A stretch of 64,000 nucleotides of DNA from Xanthobacter tagetidis (GCF_003667445.1 NZ_RCTF01000008.1:124001-188000), one strand, 5' to 3'. Shown: positions 37,093-50,120, counted from the first letter of the stretch. Made by a program: numbers and translations. The notes: generated from the sequence alone by a model not told the origin.

Positions 37093-37590
37093 TCACCGGC
37101 CGGAGACCGGAACCACGTGGTCGTACCACGCGCCCATGGTGGGATAGGTGACGCGCAGGACCACCTTGTCGCCCGGCGCGGCCGGCCCCTTGTAGCGCAC
37201 GACCACGCCCTTCATCGCGCGCCCCATGCAGGGGTTCATGGCGCCGCCGTCGCGGCCGGTGGCCACGAAGGCCCCGTAGCCCATGGTGACGCGCCCGCGC
37301 GCGGGAGCCGAGAGCACCTGGATGGTGGGCACCTGGGTCTGCTGGCAATTGTAGTCGGTGGTGCCGGCGGCGAAGATGGCGCCCTTGGTGCCGGCACCGT
37401 TGCCGGTCACGTAGGTGATGCCGGAATAGCTCGGCGTCACATAGTCCGGGAAGAAGGCGCCGCCCGGGCCGAACACGCGCTCGCGCAGGGGATATTCCTG
37501 CAGCGTCGGCAGGCTCTGGGCCGCCGCACCGGTGGCGGAGGCGGCGCAGAGCGCGAGAATGGCGAAGGCTCGGCGGCAGGCTACCAGCAT
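37093..37590 (-). CDS. Secreted protein of unknown function
   Basis: 165 residues. A signal peptide ends near AAAQS (about residue 25). The mature protein has two cysteines (TDYNCQQT and NPCMGRA) that may form a disulfide. The ATG at 37590 is chosen because GAGGAG lies 7 bases upstream; an ATG at 37605 lacks one. I do not recognise the family. Confidence 0.8.
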   Translation of the reverse strand: MLVACRRAFAILALCAASATGAAAQSLPTLQEYPLRERVFGPGGAFFPDYVTPSYSGITYVTGNGAGTKGAIFAAGTTDYNCQQTQVPTIQVLSAPARGRVTMGYGAFVATGRDGGAMNPCMGRAMKGVVVRYKGPAAPGDKVVLRVTYPTMGAWYDHVVPVSGR

Positions 37591-37663
37591 GATCGATCTC
37601 CTCATCGCACACCCTGCAACAGGGGCGCCCGGCGGCGGGGTCCGGCCGTCGCGCGGCGGCCGA

Positions 37664-38491
37664 TCAGTCGCGCACCAGAGCGAGGTCCGGCGCGTCGGGG
37701 TGCTTCATGCCGACGATATGGTATCCGGCGTCCACATGGTGCACCTCTCCGGTCACACCGCGTGACAAATCGGACAGGAGATAGACGCCCGTGTCGCCCA
37801 CCTCGTCGGTGGTGACGGTGCGGCGCAGCGGCGTGTTCAGCTCGTTCCACTTCAGGATGTAGCGGAAATCGCCGATGCCGGAGGCGGCCAGCGTCTTGAT
37901 GGGGCCGGCGGAGATGGCGTTGACGCGGATCGCCTTGGGGCCGAGGTCGGCGGCGAGATAGCGCACCGACGATTCCAGGGCGGACTTGGCGACGCCCATC
38001 ACGTTGTAGTGGGGCATCCACTTCTCGGCGCCGTAATAGGTCAGCGTCAGAAGCGAGCCGCCGTTCGGCATCAGCTTCTCCGCCCGCTGGGCGATGGCGG
38101 TGAACGAGAAGCAGGAAATCAGCATGGTCTTGGAGAAATTGTCGGCGGTCGTGTCCACGTAGCGCCCGTCCAGCTCGTCCTTGTTGGAGAAGGCTATGCA
38201 GTGGACGACGAAGTCGAGGGTGCCGAACAGCTTCTCCGTCTCGGCGAAGACCGCGTCCATGGTCTCCGGCTCGGTCACGTCGCAATGGCCGACCAGCGCC
38301 CCGCCGAGCTCGGCGGCCAGCGGCTCGACCCGCTTCTTCAGCGCCTCGCCCTGGTAGGTGAGGGCGATGTCGGCGCCGTGCGCGCGCACCTGCCTGGCGA
38401 TGCCGTAGGCGATGGACCGGTTATTGGCGACGCCCAGAATCAGCCCGCGCTTGCCCTTCATGAGACCGCTCGCGAAACCGTCCGTCGCCAT
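37664..38491 (-). CDS. fabI: Enoyl-[acyl-carrier-protein] reductase (NADH) FabI
   Basis: Final reductive step of each fatty-acid elongation cycle. A 275-residue short-chain dehydrogenase with the FabI-type N-terminus GLILGVANNRSIAYGIA, VHCIAFSNK, and the Tyr-x6-Lys active site HYNVMGVAKSAL. Its target class includes triclosan-type inhibitors. Only 73 bp separate it from the secreted-protein gene downstream. Confidence 0.97.
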   Translation of the reverse strand: MATDGFASGLMKGKRGLILGVANNRSIAYGIARQVRAHGADIALTYQGEALKKRVEPLAAELGGALVGHCDVTEPETMDAVFAETEKLFGTLDFVVHCIAFSNKDELDGRYVDTTADNFSKTMLISCFSFTAIAQRAEKLMPNGGSLLTLTYYGAEKWMPHYNVMGVAKSALESSVRYLAADLGPKAIRVNAISAGPIKTLAASGIGDFRYILKWNELNTPLRRTVTTDEVGDTGVYLLSDLSRGVTGEVHHVDAGYHIVGMKHPDAPDLALVRD

Positions 38492-38643
38492 GTGCCTGCA
38501 CTCCGAAATCCCAAGGCATTGACGCCGCGCGGCGGGCCGGCGGCGGGCTTCCTATGGCATGGGGCCATCCACCGTTCAAGCGAAGCTGCGTCAGAAGCCC
38601 TTGCTTCGGTGAAGGGGCGCGTGCTAGAGGCAGCCGCCTGGAT

Positions 38644-38720
38644 CGGAGTGTAGCGCAGTCTGGTAGCGCACCACGTTCGGGACGTGGGGGTCGCAGGTTC
38701 AAATCCTGCCACTCCGACCA
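38644..38720 (+). tRNA. tRNA-Pro (anticodon CGG)
   Basis: 77 nt with encoded CCA. The acceptor stem CGGAGTG/CACTCCG is perfect; the first pair C-G and discriminator A fit bacterial proline tRNA. The anticodon arm is CCACG-TTCGGGA-CGTGG (CGG) and the T-loop is GGTTCAAATCC. Confidence 0.97.
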
Positions 38721-39228
38721 ATCTGGCTTTTGAGCCATCGGCTCTTGGAGAGCCGCCTACCCCACAATGTCCCCCCTTAGTTGCCGCGCCCGCGGCGGCG
38801 CGTTCCGCCGAAAGGCGCCGCTTTGCGATGCCGGGGCACGATCATCGAGATCGGCCGCGCTCCGGGCGGCGGCCCCGAATCGCCGGCGCGAATCGCCGGA
38901 TGCCTGACCGCGCCCTGTCGCTCAGACGGCGAATCGTGTCCGGCGACCTCAGGTTTAGCCGCAGCGCCGGATCGCCTTACGCGGGCACCGTCAGGGGCGA
39001 CGGTCACGATTTTCTGCACTGCTTTATTTTTGTGCAGCGCCGCATCTCCCAACGTCTTGTGACGAAACGACGACACGCCGCGGCGGCGCGGGCCGGCGCA
39101 GCGATGCCGCGCCGCCACGCTGGGGCTGAAAACAAAAGAGGCGGCTAACCGCTTTGTCGGCCCCCCGGTTGGTGAGACCATCTTCGCGACGCGATGTCGC
39201 GCCTTTCCGGAATGGAAGGGAGAAAGGA
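38721..39228. other. 508-bp intergenic region after tRNA-Pro
   Basis: It holds a small hairpin just after the tRNA (GGCTCT-TGG-AGAGCC), an inverted repeat CTGCAC/GTGCAG around a T-rich loop (39014-39037), and CGCGAC-GCGAT-GTCGCG (39185-39201) 28 bp before the next gene. The last two could be operators. No supported gene is seen. Confidence 0.55.
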
Positions 39229-40059
39229 ATGTCTCAGGCCAACACACTCATGGGCGCCCTCGCGGCCGGCGCATGTCTGGCGGGCGCCCTGCTCCAGGGT
39301 CCGGCGCAGGCGGCCTCGCCCCGAGACATGGAGGTGGACGTCGAACTGGTCCTCGCCGTGGACGTCTCCTACTCGATGGACGTGGAGGAGCAGGCGCTCC
39401 AGCGCGAGGGCTATGCCAGCGCCCTCACCTCCCGCGAATTCCTCGACGCCCTGCGCCAGGGCCTCAACGGGCGCATCGCCGTCGCCTACATCGAATGGGC
39501 CGGCGAGAACGAGCAGCAGATCGTCGTCAACTGGCGGGTGATCGATGGGCCCGACACCGCCCGGACCTATGCGGAGGCGATCCGTGCCGCGCCGCTGCGG
39601 CGGGTCTACCGGACCTCCATTTCCGGCGCCTTGCTCTACAGCGCCGACCAGTTCGACCTCAACGGCTATGCCGGCGTGCGCCGGGTGATCGACGTGTCGG
39701 GCGACGGTGTGAACAACCAGGGGCCGCCGGTCGCCATGGCGCGCGATGCGGTGGTGCAGCGCGGCATCACGGTAAACGGGCTGCCGCTGCTGCTGAAGCG
39801 TTCGGCCTCCTCCGCCATCGATATTCCCGAGCTCGACCTCTACTACGAGGACTGCGTCATCGGCGGCCCGGGGGCGTTCGTCATTCCGGTGCAGCACCGG
39901 GAGGAGTTCGCCCGCGCCATCAAGACCAAGCTGGTTCTGGAGGTGGCGGGCGTCCAGGTTCCCGACGCGGCGGGACCGATCCGGCGGGTGGCGGACAAGG
40001 CCCCGCGCATCTCCTGCACCATCGGCGAGAAGATCTGGCTGGAGCACTGGAGCAACTGA
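39229..40059 (+). CDS. Secreted DUF1194 (von Willebrand A-like) protein
   Basis: 276 residues. A signal peptide ends near AQAAS. Then a VWA-like domain with the metal-site motif AVDVSYSMDVEE near residue 45 (DxSxS form) and a later DVSGDGVNN. Two C-terminal cysteines (YYEDC, ISCTI) may bond. DUF1194 proteins are exported and of unknown role. GGGAGAAAGG precedes the ATG. Confidence 0.88.
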   Translation: MSQANTLMGALAAGACLAGALLQGPAQAASPRDMEVDVELVLAVDVSYSMDVEEQALQREGYASALTSREFLDALRQGLNGRIAVAYIEWAGENEQQIVVNWRVIDGPDTARTYAEAIRAAPLRRVYRTSISGALLYSADQFDLNGYAGVRRVIDVSGDGVNNQGPPVAMARDAVVQRGITVNGLPLLLKRSASSAIDIPELDLYYEDCVIGGPGAFVIPVQHREEFARAIKTKLVLEVAGVQVPDAAGPIRRVADKAPRISCTIGEKIWLEHWSN

Positions 40060-40078
40060 GCCGGCCGGCGGCGCCCGT

Positions 40079-41128
40079 TCAGGGTTCCGCCCGCTCCAGC
40101 GGCACGTGCCGCAGTGCCGCGAGATCGCGCGCGCCGGTGGCGAAGCAGGCGACCTTGAGCTGGCGGATGACGATGTCGAAATGATCCACCACCGCCTCGG
40201 TGGAGGTCAGCGCCGCCTCCAGGGTGCCGGCCGCCTGCGCCGCGAGGTCCGCGCCGAGGCGGATGGCCTTGGCCATGTCGACGCCGTGGCGCACGCCGCC
40301 GGAGGCGATCAGCGGAATATCCGGGCAGGCGCCGCGCACCGCCGTGAGCGAGGCCACGGTGGGGATGCCCCAGTCGGCGAACGCCTCCGCCACGCGCTTC
40401 GAGGCGCCGATGCCGCGCTCGCCTTCCACCAGCGCCCAGTTGGTGCCACCGGCCCCGGCCACGTCGAGCGCCGCGACGCCGGCATCGGCGAGCGCCCGCG
40501 CCACTGCGCCGGACAGGCCGAATCCCACCTCCTTGGCGATCACCGGCACCGCCAGCGCCCGCGTCAGCGCGGCGATGGCCTTGAGCGCGCCGCGCCAGTC
40601 GCGGTCGCCCTCCGGCTGGATCGCCTCCTGGAGCGGGTTGAGGTGCAGGATCAGCCCATCGGCGCCGATCATCTCCACCGCCCGCCGCGCCTCGTCGACC
40701 CCGTAGCCCTTGACGAACTGGGCGACGCCGAGATTGGCGTAGAGCGCCGCGTCCGGCGCCCGCCGCCTGAGGTCGCGCGTCAGCCCCGCCGCCCCCTGGC
40801 GCTCGATGGCGATGCGCTGCGAGCCGACGCCGAGCGCGAGGCCGAGCGCCTGCGCCGCCTCGGCAAGGTGGATGTTGATCCGCTCGGACTGGGCCGGCCC
40901 GCCGGTCATGGACGAGATCAGCACTGGCGCCTTCAGCCTGCGGCCGAGGAAGGTGGCGCAGAGGTCCACCTCGTCCAGCGCGATTTCCGGCAGCGCGCAA
41001 TGGGCGAGCCGCACCGCGTCGAACCCGGCCGGAACGCGTGAGCGGGCGCGGGCGCCGTCGAGCACGATGTCGATATGGTCCTGCTTGCGCTTCTGCGCGT
41101 CCGCGCCCTCCTCGTTCCGATTGCTCAT
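40079..41128 (-). CDS. fni: Type 2 isopentenyl-diphosphate delta-isomerase
   Basis: FMN- and NADPH-dependent isomerase of 349 residues that balances IPP and DMAPP, the building blocks for the carotenoids made next door. Family markers are RKQDHIDI, the ISSMTGG flavin loop, a KEVGFGLS segment and IASGGVRHG. The ATG at 41128 follows GGAG. It diverges from crtE across a 235-bp spacer and likely shares its control. Confidence 0.94.
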   Translation of the reverse strand: MSNRNEEGADAQKRKQDHIDIVLDGARARSRVPAGFDAVRLAHCALPEIALDEVDLCATFLGRRLKAPVLISSMTGGPAQSERINIHLAEAAQALGLALGVGSQRIAIERQGAAGLTRDLRRRAPDAALYANLGVAQFVKGYGVDEARRAVEMIGADGLILHLNPLQEAIQPEGDRDWRGALKAIAALTRALAVPVIAKEVGFGLSGAVARALADAGVAALDVAGAGGTNWALVEGERGIGASKRVAEAFADWGIPTVASLTAVRGACPDIPLIASGGVRHGVDMAKAIRLGADLAAQAAGTLEAALTSTEAVVDHFDIVIRQLKVACFATGARDLAALRHVPLERAEP

Positions 41129-41263
41129 GGCAGGTGGCGATCTCCGAAGGCTTGCAGAGGCATGGCGGCGGCGTTCCGGATCGATTTGATATCTCTGGCG
41201 ACGGCCCGCCATGCGGCACGGGCTGTGCCCGGAAGGCCACGCTGCGACATCCGCGTGCGCCCG

Positions 41264-41286
41264 CCCCTAGCATCAATGTCTAGGGG
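41264..41286. promoter_or_regulatory. Inverted repeat in the fni-crtE divergent region
   Basis: CCCCTAG-CATCAATGT-CTAGGGG, a perfect 7-bp inverted repeat with a 9-base spacer, sits midway between the two divergent starts. It is a candidate operator for joint control of isoprenoid supply and carotenoid entry. Confidence 0.5.
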
Positions 41287-41363
41287 GTGATCTAAAGGCA
41301 TTCAAGACAACGTATTGTTCGGACATCTGACTTCGGCCGGGCGCCAAAGAGGGGCGAGCGTTC

Positions 41364-42337
41364 ATGAGCCATAATGGAAGCCGGGATGCGCTGCCTGCAC
41401 ACCCGGTGGAGGAGACGCCGGCTGCGGAGCAGGCCGAGGGCCTCGTCCTGCGCTCGCGGGACCTGTCCTATCTGCGCGCGGTGATCGAGCGCCGGCTGGG
41501 CCTGCTCGTGCCCACCGGCGCGGCCCATCCCGCGGTGCTGCACGCCGCCATGCGCCACATATTGCTGGCGCCCGGCAAGCGCCTGCGCCCGCTGCTGGCG
41601 ATCGCCGGCGTGCTCCAGCTCGACGGATCCGAGCAGCAGGTGCTCGATTTCGGCTGCGCGCTGGAAATGGTGCATGCCTCGTCCCTCATCATGGACGACC
41701 TGCCGTGCATGGACGACGCGGCGGTGCGCCGCTCGCAGCCCACCACCCATGTGCAGTACGGCGAGGACGTGGCCATGCTCGCCGCCGTCGCTTTGCTCTC
41801 GCGCGCCTTCGGGGTCGCGGGCGCGGCGCCGGGCGTGCCGGACCGCGTGCGGCTCGACGCGGTGGCGGTGCTGTCGCTGTCGGTGGGCTCGCTCGGCCTG
41901 TGCGGCGGCCAGTTCGACGACCTCCACCCCACCCCCGGCCGCACCGTCGCCGCCACCGAGGACGTGAACCGCCGCAAGACCGGCGTCCTGTTCACCGCCG
42001 CGGCCGAGATCGCCGGCCACGTGGCGGGCGCGGACGAGGCGCAGGCCGGGCACCTGCGCGCCTTCGCCTCCCATGTGGGGCGCGCCTACCAGATCCTCGA
42101 CGACATCCTCGATGCCTCCGCCTCCGCCGCGGCGCTGGGCAAGGACGTGGGCAAGGACGCCCACAAGGTCACCGTCATCGCCTCCCTCGGCGCCCCGCGG
42201 GCGCGCAAGCTGCTCGGCGAGCACTTGGCGGGGGCGCTCCAAGCCTCTAAAGACCTCGGACCCAACCGGGAGGGCCAGGAGCCTCTGCGCGATTTCATGG
42301 ATGCCGCCTTCGGTGAACTGATGGGGCCGCTGGCGCC

Positions 42338-42341
<4 letters not shown>
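41364..42341 (+). CDS. crtE: Geranylgeranyl diphosphate synthase CrtE
   Basis: Trans-prenyltransferase of 325 residues that extends to C20. The two aspartate-rich motifs are MDDLPCMDD near residue 110 and QILDDILD near 242. GKRLRPLL is the substrate diphosphate-binding segment. It supplies phytoene synthase CrtB. Its stop overlaps the start of the ABC ATPase by 4 bases (GTGA). Confidence 0.93.
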
Positions 42342-43306
<965 letters not shown>

Positions 43307-43310
43307 GGCC

Positions 43311-44501
43311 ATGGTGCTCGCCATCATGCGCGCCCAGGCGCTCACAACCTTGCGCGACCGCGGCGCGCTGGCCATGACCTTCGTGCTGCCGCCGCTGCTG
43401 TTCCTGCTGTTCGCGGCGATCTTCGCCGGTGCGGGCGGCGATACGGCGCGCGTCACGGTGGCGGTGGCGCAGACCTCCGACGCGCCCGCCGCCGCCGCTT
43501 TGATCGCCGCGCTCGCCGAGGCGCCGGACCTCGACGTCACCCGCGTGCCGGAGGCGGACGTTGAGGCGCGGGTGGCCAGCGGCGCGGCCGACGTGGGCCT
43601 CGTGGTGCGCGGCGACCCCGCCGCCGCCACCGACAAGCCGCCGCTGCTGATCCTCGCCGATCCCGGCCGCCAGGTGGCGGGGGCGATCCTCATGGCGCGG
43701 CTCCAGCGCGTCTTGGGCTACCAGCTTCCCGGCATCGCCATGCGCCGGGTGGCGGCGCAGCTCCAGGTGCTGGTGGGCGAGTTCACGCCGGAGCAGAAGG
43801 ACCGCCTGGAGCAGTCGGTGGCGAGGGCTCCGGAACTGGTGGCGGACGGCGCCGTGGACCTGGTGGAGCGCCGGCCGGTGGCGCGCCTGAAGGACGAGCC
43901 GGCCGTGACCTATTATGCCGGCGCCATCGCCATGCTGTTCCTGCTGTTCTCCGCCGTGCTGGGCGCCGCGAGCCTGGTGGACGAGCGCCGCTCGGGGGTG
44001 TTCGACCGGGTGGTGATGGCGAAGGGCGGCCTTGTCGCCCTGGTCACCGGCAAGATGGCGTTCCTGGTGATCCAGGGCCTCGCGCTGTCCGCCGTGCTGA
44101 TGGCGGTGGCGGGCCTGGTCTACGGCGTGCCGGTGCTCGCCAATCTCGGGCCGCTCATTGTGGTGTCGCTGGCGGCGGCGGCCTCCGCCGCCGGCATCGC
44201 CCTGCCGCTCGCCGCCGCCTCGCGCACGCGCCACCAGGCGCAGACGCTTTCCACCTTCGCGGTGCTGCTGGTTTCGGCCGTGGGCGGAAGCATGGTGCCG
44301 CGCTTCCTGATGCCGCACTGGCTGCAGGAGGCCGGCACCCTCACGCCGACCGCCTGGGGCATCGAAGCGTTCCAAGGTGCGCTCTGGCGCGGGGATTCGC
44401 TCGCCGCGCTTTTGCCTTCGCTCGCCGTGCTCCTTATATTCGCAGGTGCGGGATGGGCGCTGTCGGTGCTCCTGGTGCATCGTTCCGTGCGGCTCGGCTG
44501 A
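43311..44501 (+). CDS. ABC-2 type permease in the carotenoid cluster
   Basis: A 396-residue permease: one N-terminal membrane helix, a large extracytoplasmic domain (about residues 45-190), then about five helices in the C-terminal half ending near the last residue. This is the ABC2_membrane_3 / YhhJ-like layout. With the preceding ATPase it forms a half-size exporter that dimerises. Confidence 0.88.
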   Translation: MVLAIMRAQALTTLRDRGALAMTFVLPPLLFLLFAAIFAGAGGDTARVTVAVAQTSDAPAAAALIAALAEAPDLDVTRVPEADVEARVASGAADVGLVVRGDPAAATDKPPLLILADPGRQVAGAILMARLQRVLGYQLPGIAMRRVAAQLQVLVGEFTPEQKDRLEQSVARAPELVADGAVDLVERRPVARLKDEPAVTYYAGAIAMLFLLFSAVLGAASLVDERRSGVFDRVVMAKGGLVALVTGKMAFLVIQGLALSAVLMAVAGLVYGVPVLANLGPLIVVSLAAAASAAGIALPLAAASRTRHQAQTLSTFAVLLVSAVGGSMVPRFLMPHWLQEAGTLTPTAWGIEAFQGALWRGDSLAALLPSLAVLLIFAGAGWALSVLLVHRSVRLG

Positions 44502-44612
44502 GGCGGAGCCGGATTGATCTGGAGCAGCGCGGCGTCCGCTGGTGCCGCTAGACTACCCGCACTGCCGCGTGCCTGAGGCCGGCCGAAAGGCCTGGGCCAT
44601 GAGAAGAAGGCC

Positions 44613-45122
44613 ATGACCATTCTCGTCAACGTCCTGATCGTCGTCGCCACCGTCGCCGCCATGGAAGGCGTCGCCTGGGCGGCGCACAAATACGTCATGC
44701 ACGGCTGGGGCTGGGGCTGGCACAAGTCGCACCACGAGCCGCGCCATGGCGCGTTCGAGCGCAACGACCTCTATGCGGTGCTGTTCGCGGCGCTCGCCAT
44801 CATCCTGATCTATGTCGGCCGCAATGACGGTGGCACGCTCCTGTGGATCGGCGTGGGGATGACGGTCTACGGCTTCCTCTATTTCTTCGTGCACGACGGG
44901 CTGACCCACCAGAGGTGGCCGTTCCGCTACGTGCCGCGCCAGGGCTACCTGAAGCGCCTCGTGCAGGCGCACCGGCTGCACCACGCGGTGGAGGGCAAGG
45001 AGGGCTGCGTCTCCTTCGGCTTCCTCTACGCCCCTTCGGTGCCGGCGCTGAAGGCGAAGCTCAAGAAGCTGCACGGCGGCAGCCTGAAGAATTCCGACAT
45101 CAATTCGGAAGCGGCGGAATAA
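44613..45122 (+). CDS. crtZ: Beta-carotene 3-hydroxylase CrtZ
   Basis: Membrane di-iron hydroxylase of 169 residues that converts beta-carotene through cryptoxanthin to zeaxanthin. The histidine motifs of the family are all present: HKYVMH, HKSHH, HDGLTH and HRLHH. About three to four helices span the membrane. It ends 4 bp from the convergent crtX gene. Confidence 0.95.
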   Translation: MTILVNVLIVVATVAAMEGVAWAAHKYVMHGWGWGWHKSHHEPRHGAFERNDLYAVLFAALAIILIYVGRNDGGTLLWIGVGMTVYGFLYFFVHDGLTHQRWPFRYVPRQGYLKRLVQAHRLHHAVEGKEGCVSFGFLYAPSVPALKAKLKKLHGGSLKNSDINSEAAE

Positions 45123-45125
45123 GCC

Positions 45126-46376
45126 TCACCGGGGGACCGCGCCCTCGATCAGGTCCGCCGCCCGCACAACCCCGCCCCCGTCCGCCATGGCCGCTGCGAC
45201 GCGCCGCGCCGCCGCTGCGAAACCCGGCTCGCCGAGCACCGCGCCGAGCGCGTCCTTCAGGCGGCGCCGGCTGAGCTTGCCGGCGGGAACCACCTTCGCC
45301 ACGCCGTGATAATCGAGCCTCGACGCGGTCGCCGGCTGCTCGAAGGCGATGGGCACCGCCACCAGCGGCACGCCGGACGCCATGGCGTCCAGCACCGTGT
45401 TCATGCCGCAATGGAGCACAGCGGCCCGGCAGCGCGCCAGCACCTCTGCCTGGGGCACGAACGCGCGCACCTCGCAGAGCGCCTCAAGCCGGCTGACCTC
45501 GTGCGGCGCCAAGAGCCCGCCATGGGCGATCAGCAGCCGCACGCCGAGATCGCGCGCCCCTTCCGCCACCTTCAGGAAGATGTCCGCCCGCGCCCCCTGG
45601 AGCGTGCCGAGCGAGCAGAACACCAGCGGCCGCCCGTCGTCCGGCGCGAGGTTCAAAGGCTCCACCGGCACCGGGCTCGCCCCGTCGCGCCACGGGCTGC
45701 CATAGTGGAACGTCGCGGGCAGCTCCTGGCGCGGGAAGTCCAGCGCCTGCGGCACCTGGGAGACCGTGAGCAAAGGCGAGAAGCCCTGGTCGGCGAACGG
45801 GTCGAGGCCGAACGCCGCGCCGTGGCGCATCAGCACCTTGCGCACGGGGCGCATCAGCAGGTCGGTGACCTGGTAGCCGCCCTTGTTCATGACGAGGCCC
45901 TTCTCGCTCAGATCGTAGGGCCAGGGCACGAAGGGCGGCGGCACGGTGGGCTCGCGGTTGAGCGGCAGCGCGGTGGCGGTGGAGATGAAGGGGATGCCGA
46001 GATGGCGCGCCACGAGGCCGCCCGCCGCCTCGGTCTGGTCGGCGATCATCGCCTCGGCGCCGATCGCGCGCAGCGCCCCGGGCAGGTCGCGGCACAGCAT
46101 GTCGGTCTGGGCGGCGGTCGCGCGCAGCGTGCCGAGGAGGCCGAGCAGGCCGGTCGGCTTCGCGAGGCGGTCCACATAGGCCTTCAGCGCGCCCGGCGGA
46201 TAGTCGCGCGCGCCCACCGCCTGGAAGCCGGCGCCCTTGCCGTCCACCAGCTTCGCCGCATCCGCCATGTGCAGGAAGGTGACGCGGTGGCCGCGCCGGC
46301 CGAGCTCGCGCGCCAGCACCAGAAGCGGATTGAAGTGGCCCGGCAGCGGCGGGGCGACGACCGCGAAATGGGTCAT
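45126..46376 (-). CDS. crtX: Zeaxanthin glycosyltransferase CrtX-like
   Basis: A GT1-family glycosyltransferase of 416 residues. The N-terminus FAVVAPPLPGHFNPLL and the C-terminal donor-binding signature HCGMNTVLDAMASGVPLV match CrtX/macrolide-type transferases. With crtZ next to it, zeaxanthin is the likely acceptor. The sugar (rhamnose or glucose) cannot be read from the sequence; a rhamnoside is plausible because Xanthobacter is known for zeaxanthin dirhamnoside. Its ATG overlaps the crtB stop (ATGA). Confidence 0.87.
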   Translation of the reverse strand: MTHFAVVAPPLPGHFNPLLVLARELGRRGHRVTFLHMADAAKLVDGKGAGFQAVGARDYPPGALKAYVDRLAKPTGLLGLLGTLRATAAQTDMLCRDLPGALRAIGAEAMIADQTEAAGGLVARHLGIPFISTATALPLNREPTVPPPFVPWPYDLSEKGLVMNKGGYQVTDLLMRPVRKVLMRHGAAFGLDPFADQGFSPLLTVSQVPQALDFPRQELPATFHYGSPWRDGASPVPVEPLNLAPDDGRPLVFCSLGTLQGARADIFLKVAEGARDLGVRLLIAHGGLLAPHEVSRLEALCEVRAFVPQAEVLARCRAAVLHCGMNTVLDAMASGVPLVAVPIAFEQPATASRLDYHGVAKVVPAGKLSRRRLKDALGAVLGEPGFAAAARRVAAAMADGGGVVRAADLIEGAVPR

Positions 46377-47304
46377 GAAGGCCGTGTCCACAGATGGGTG
46401 GGCCGCGCCGGCGCGGGCCCGGCGACGCGCGAGGCGAGCGCCGCGGCGACCCCGCCGGCGAGCAGGCGCAGCTTCTCGGCCTTCGAGGTGGAGGCGCGCG
46501 CATCCCACGCCCGCGGGCCGGCGGCGCGCACCTTGGTGCCGATGGCGCGGTAGACCGCGCGCGCCGTGGCGATGGCGGAGGCCGAGCGCAGCGGCAGAGC
46601 GCGGATGCCGATCAGCGCCTGGTCGTAATAGGGCTCCGCCATGTCCAGCAGCCGCGCCGTCACGGCCGCGACCTTCTCCCGGTTCTCCGGCGCCGCCACC
46701 CGGTCTTCCGGAATGCCGGCCTCGGCGAGGAAATCCGCCGGCAGGTAGAGCCGGCCGATGCCGGCGTCCTCGATCACGTCGCGCGAGATGTTGGTGAGCT
46801 GGAAGGCGAGGCCGAGGTCGCTTGCCCGGTCGAGCACCACCTCCTCGCGCGCGCCCATGATGAGCGCCATCATCACGCCGACGACGCCCGCCACGTGGTA
46901 GCAATAGGTCAGCGTGTCATCGAGGCGCTCGTAGCGCCGGCCCTCCACATCCATGCGGAACCCCTCCAGGAGCTGGAGGGGGTAGCGCTCGGGAATGTCG
47001 TTGCGGGCGACCACCTCGGCGAAGGCGGCGAATGCCGGATGGGCCGAGGGCGCGCCACCATAGGCGCGGCGCGTCTCCTCATAGAGCGCGTCGAGCCGCT
47101 CGGCCGGGGTGCCGGCCATCTCGGCGCGGCCCATGCCCAGTATTTGCCCGTCCACCACGTCGTCGCAATGGCGGCACCAGGCATAGAGCATCACCGCATC
47201 CGCCCGCGTGCGCGCGTCGAACAGGCGCGCGGCGGCGGCGAAGCTCTTCGAGCCCTGCGCGATGGATTCTTCGCTTGCGGCGAGGACCGTCCCGCTCGGC
47301 TCGC

Positions 47305-47308
<4 letters not shown>
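46373..47308 (-). CDS. crtB: Phytoene synthase CrtB
   Basis: Condenses two GGPP to phytoene. 311 residues. Both aspartate-rich sites are present (CDDVVDG near residue 50, NISRDVIEDA near 172), and RLYLP follows the second. The GTG start overlaps the crtI stop (GTGA). It is membrane-associated. Confidence 0.94.
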
Positions 47309-48818
<1,510 letters not shown>

Positions 48819-48822
<4 letters not shown>

Positions 48823-49976
48823 GGGGAAGGCGTCGAACCTCTGGTCTCGGTCAGGCAGCGCACGGCGCGCAGAAGGGGTACGGGCGGGCGGCCCGTGAGG
48901 ATGCGTGCCTGGTCCGCCAAAGTGAGCCGGCCGGCATAGAAGCGGGCGATGAGGCCGGGCGAGAGGCGGTAGAAGCGCGCGAGGATGCGGTAGCGCTGCG
49001 CCGGCTCGGCGGCGCGGAACAGCATGCGGTTCAGCAGGCGGAAGAAGCCGCGGCTCTCCCACCGTTTCACCGCGAAATCGCGCGTCGCCGCTGCCAGCGC
49101 CGGCCCGGAAAGGTCCGGCAAGGTGGAGACGTGGCCGGCGAGCGCCACCGCGTCCGGCAGCGAATAGCCGGTGGTGGGGTGGAACAGCGCCGCCCTGAGA
49201 CCGCTGCGGGCGACGCCCGCCGGCCCCTCGCCGAGGAAGGCCGCGATGTCGCCGCCGAGCGCGATGGGCAGCACGCCCTCCTCCGATCGCGCCACCTGCC
49301 CGCGCCAGCCCATGCCGGCGGCGTACGCGATCACCCGCGCGCGCACCGCCTCGGCGGACAAATCTGGGCCGTCGGCATAATAGGTGTCCTCCACCAGCAG
49401 CGTGTCGGCGTCCAGCGGCAGCACATAGACGAAGCGGTAGCCGTCGAGCTGGGTCACCCGCGCATCCATGATGATGGGCCGGGTGAGGCGGTGCGGGCGC
49501 TCCAGGCGCAGTTCGAGGCCGACGAATTTCTGCCAGCCGAGGTCCAGATGCCGGCTCGGCGCCGCGCCGCGGCCGTCGATCACGGCCCCGGCGTCGAGCC
49601 GCGTGCCGTCCTCCAGCACCACATGGTCCGCCGCGACCGTCGCCACCGGGGCGCCGGTGCGGATGCGGTCGGCGAAGCGCCCGGCGAGGGCGGCGGCGAG
49701 GCGCGCCGACGATATGCTGGCATAGCCGCCCGGCAGCGTGCGCGAGAAGCCCGGGAAGTGCACGTCGGTGCCGGCCCAGGAGGCGGCGAGGAAGGGGGCG
49801 AAGAAATCGCGGTCCGCCGCGCCCACGTCGCTTGCGTGGAACGACCAGGTGTGGTTGCCGCCGAGCGCGTCCCCCGCCTCCAGGACGGTGAAGCGCACCT
49901 GCGGCCGCCGCTCCGCCAGCCGCGCGGCGATCAGACCGTTGGCGAGGCCGCCGCCCACCAGAAGGATGTCGTCCAT
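48819..49976 (-). CDS. crtY: Lycopene beta-cyclase CrtY
   Basis: Cyclises both ends of lycopene to beta-carotene. 385 residues with N-terminal LVGGGLANGLIAARL, the GGNHTWSFH motif near residue 41, PLDADTLLVEDTYYA and HPTTGYSLPDAV, all CrtY features. It is the first gene of crtY-crtI-crtB-crtX. Its promoter lies in the 223-bp region shared with uxuA. Confidence 0.94.
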
Positions 49977-50091
49977 CACCCGCCGATCCGAACCCGCCGG
50001 TTGCCATGGCGCGCCAGCACAGCGCACGCGGAGGCAATAGCCGGTTCGGCCGTCCCGTGCCACCTCCCAAACGGCGGAGCGCGCGGGCGTT

Positions 50092-50120
50092 TTGACACCG
50101 CGTGACGACTGCCATACCAG
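50092..50120 (+). promoter_or_regulatory. Candidate sigma-70 promoter of uxuA
   Basis: TTGACA (50092-50097), a 17-base spacer, then TACCAG (50115-50120). The -35 is perfect and the -10 is weak. It lies 80 bases before the uxuA start in the divergent crtY-uxuA spacer. Confidence 0.45.
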
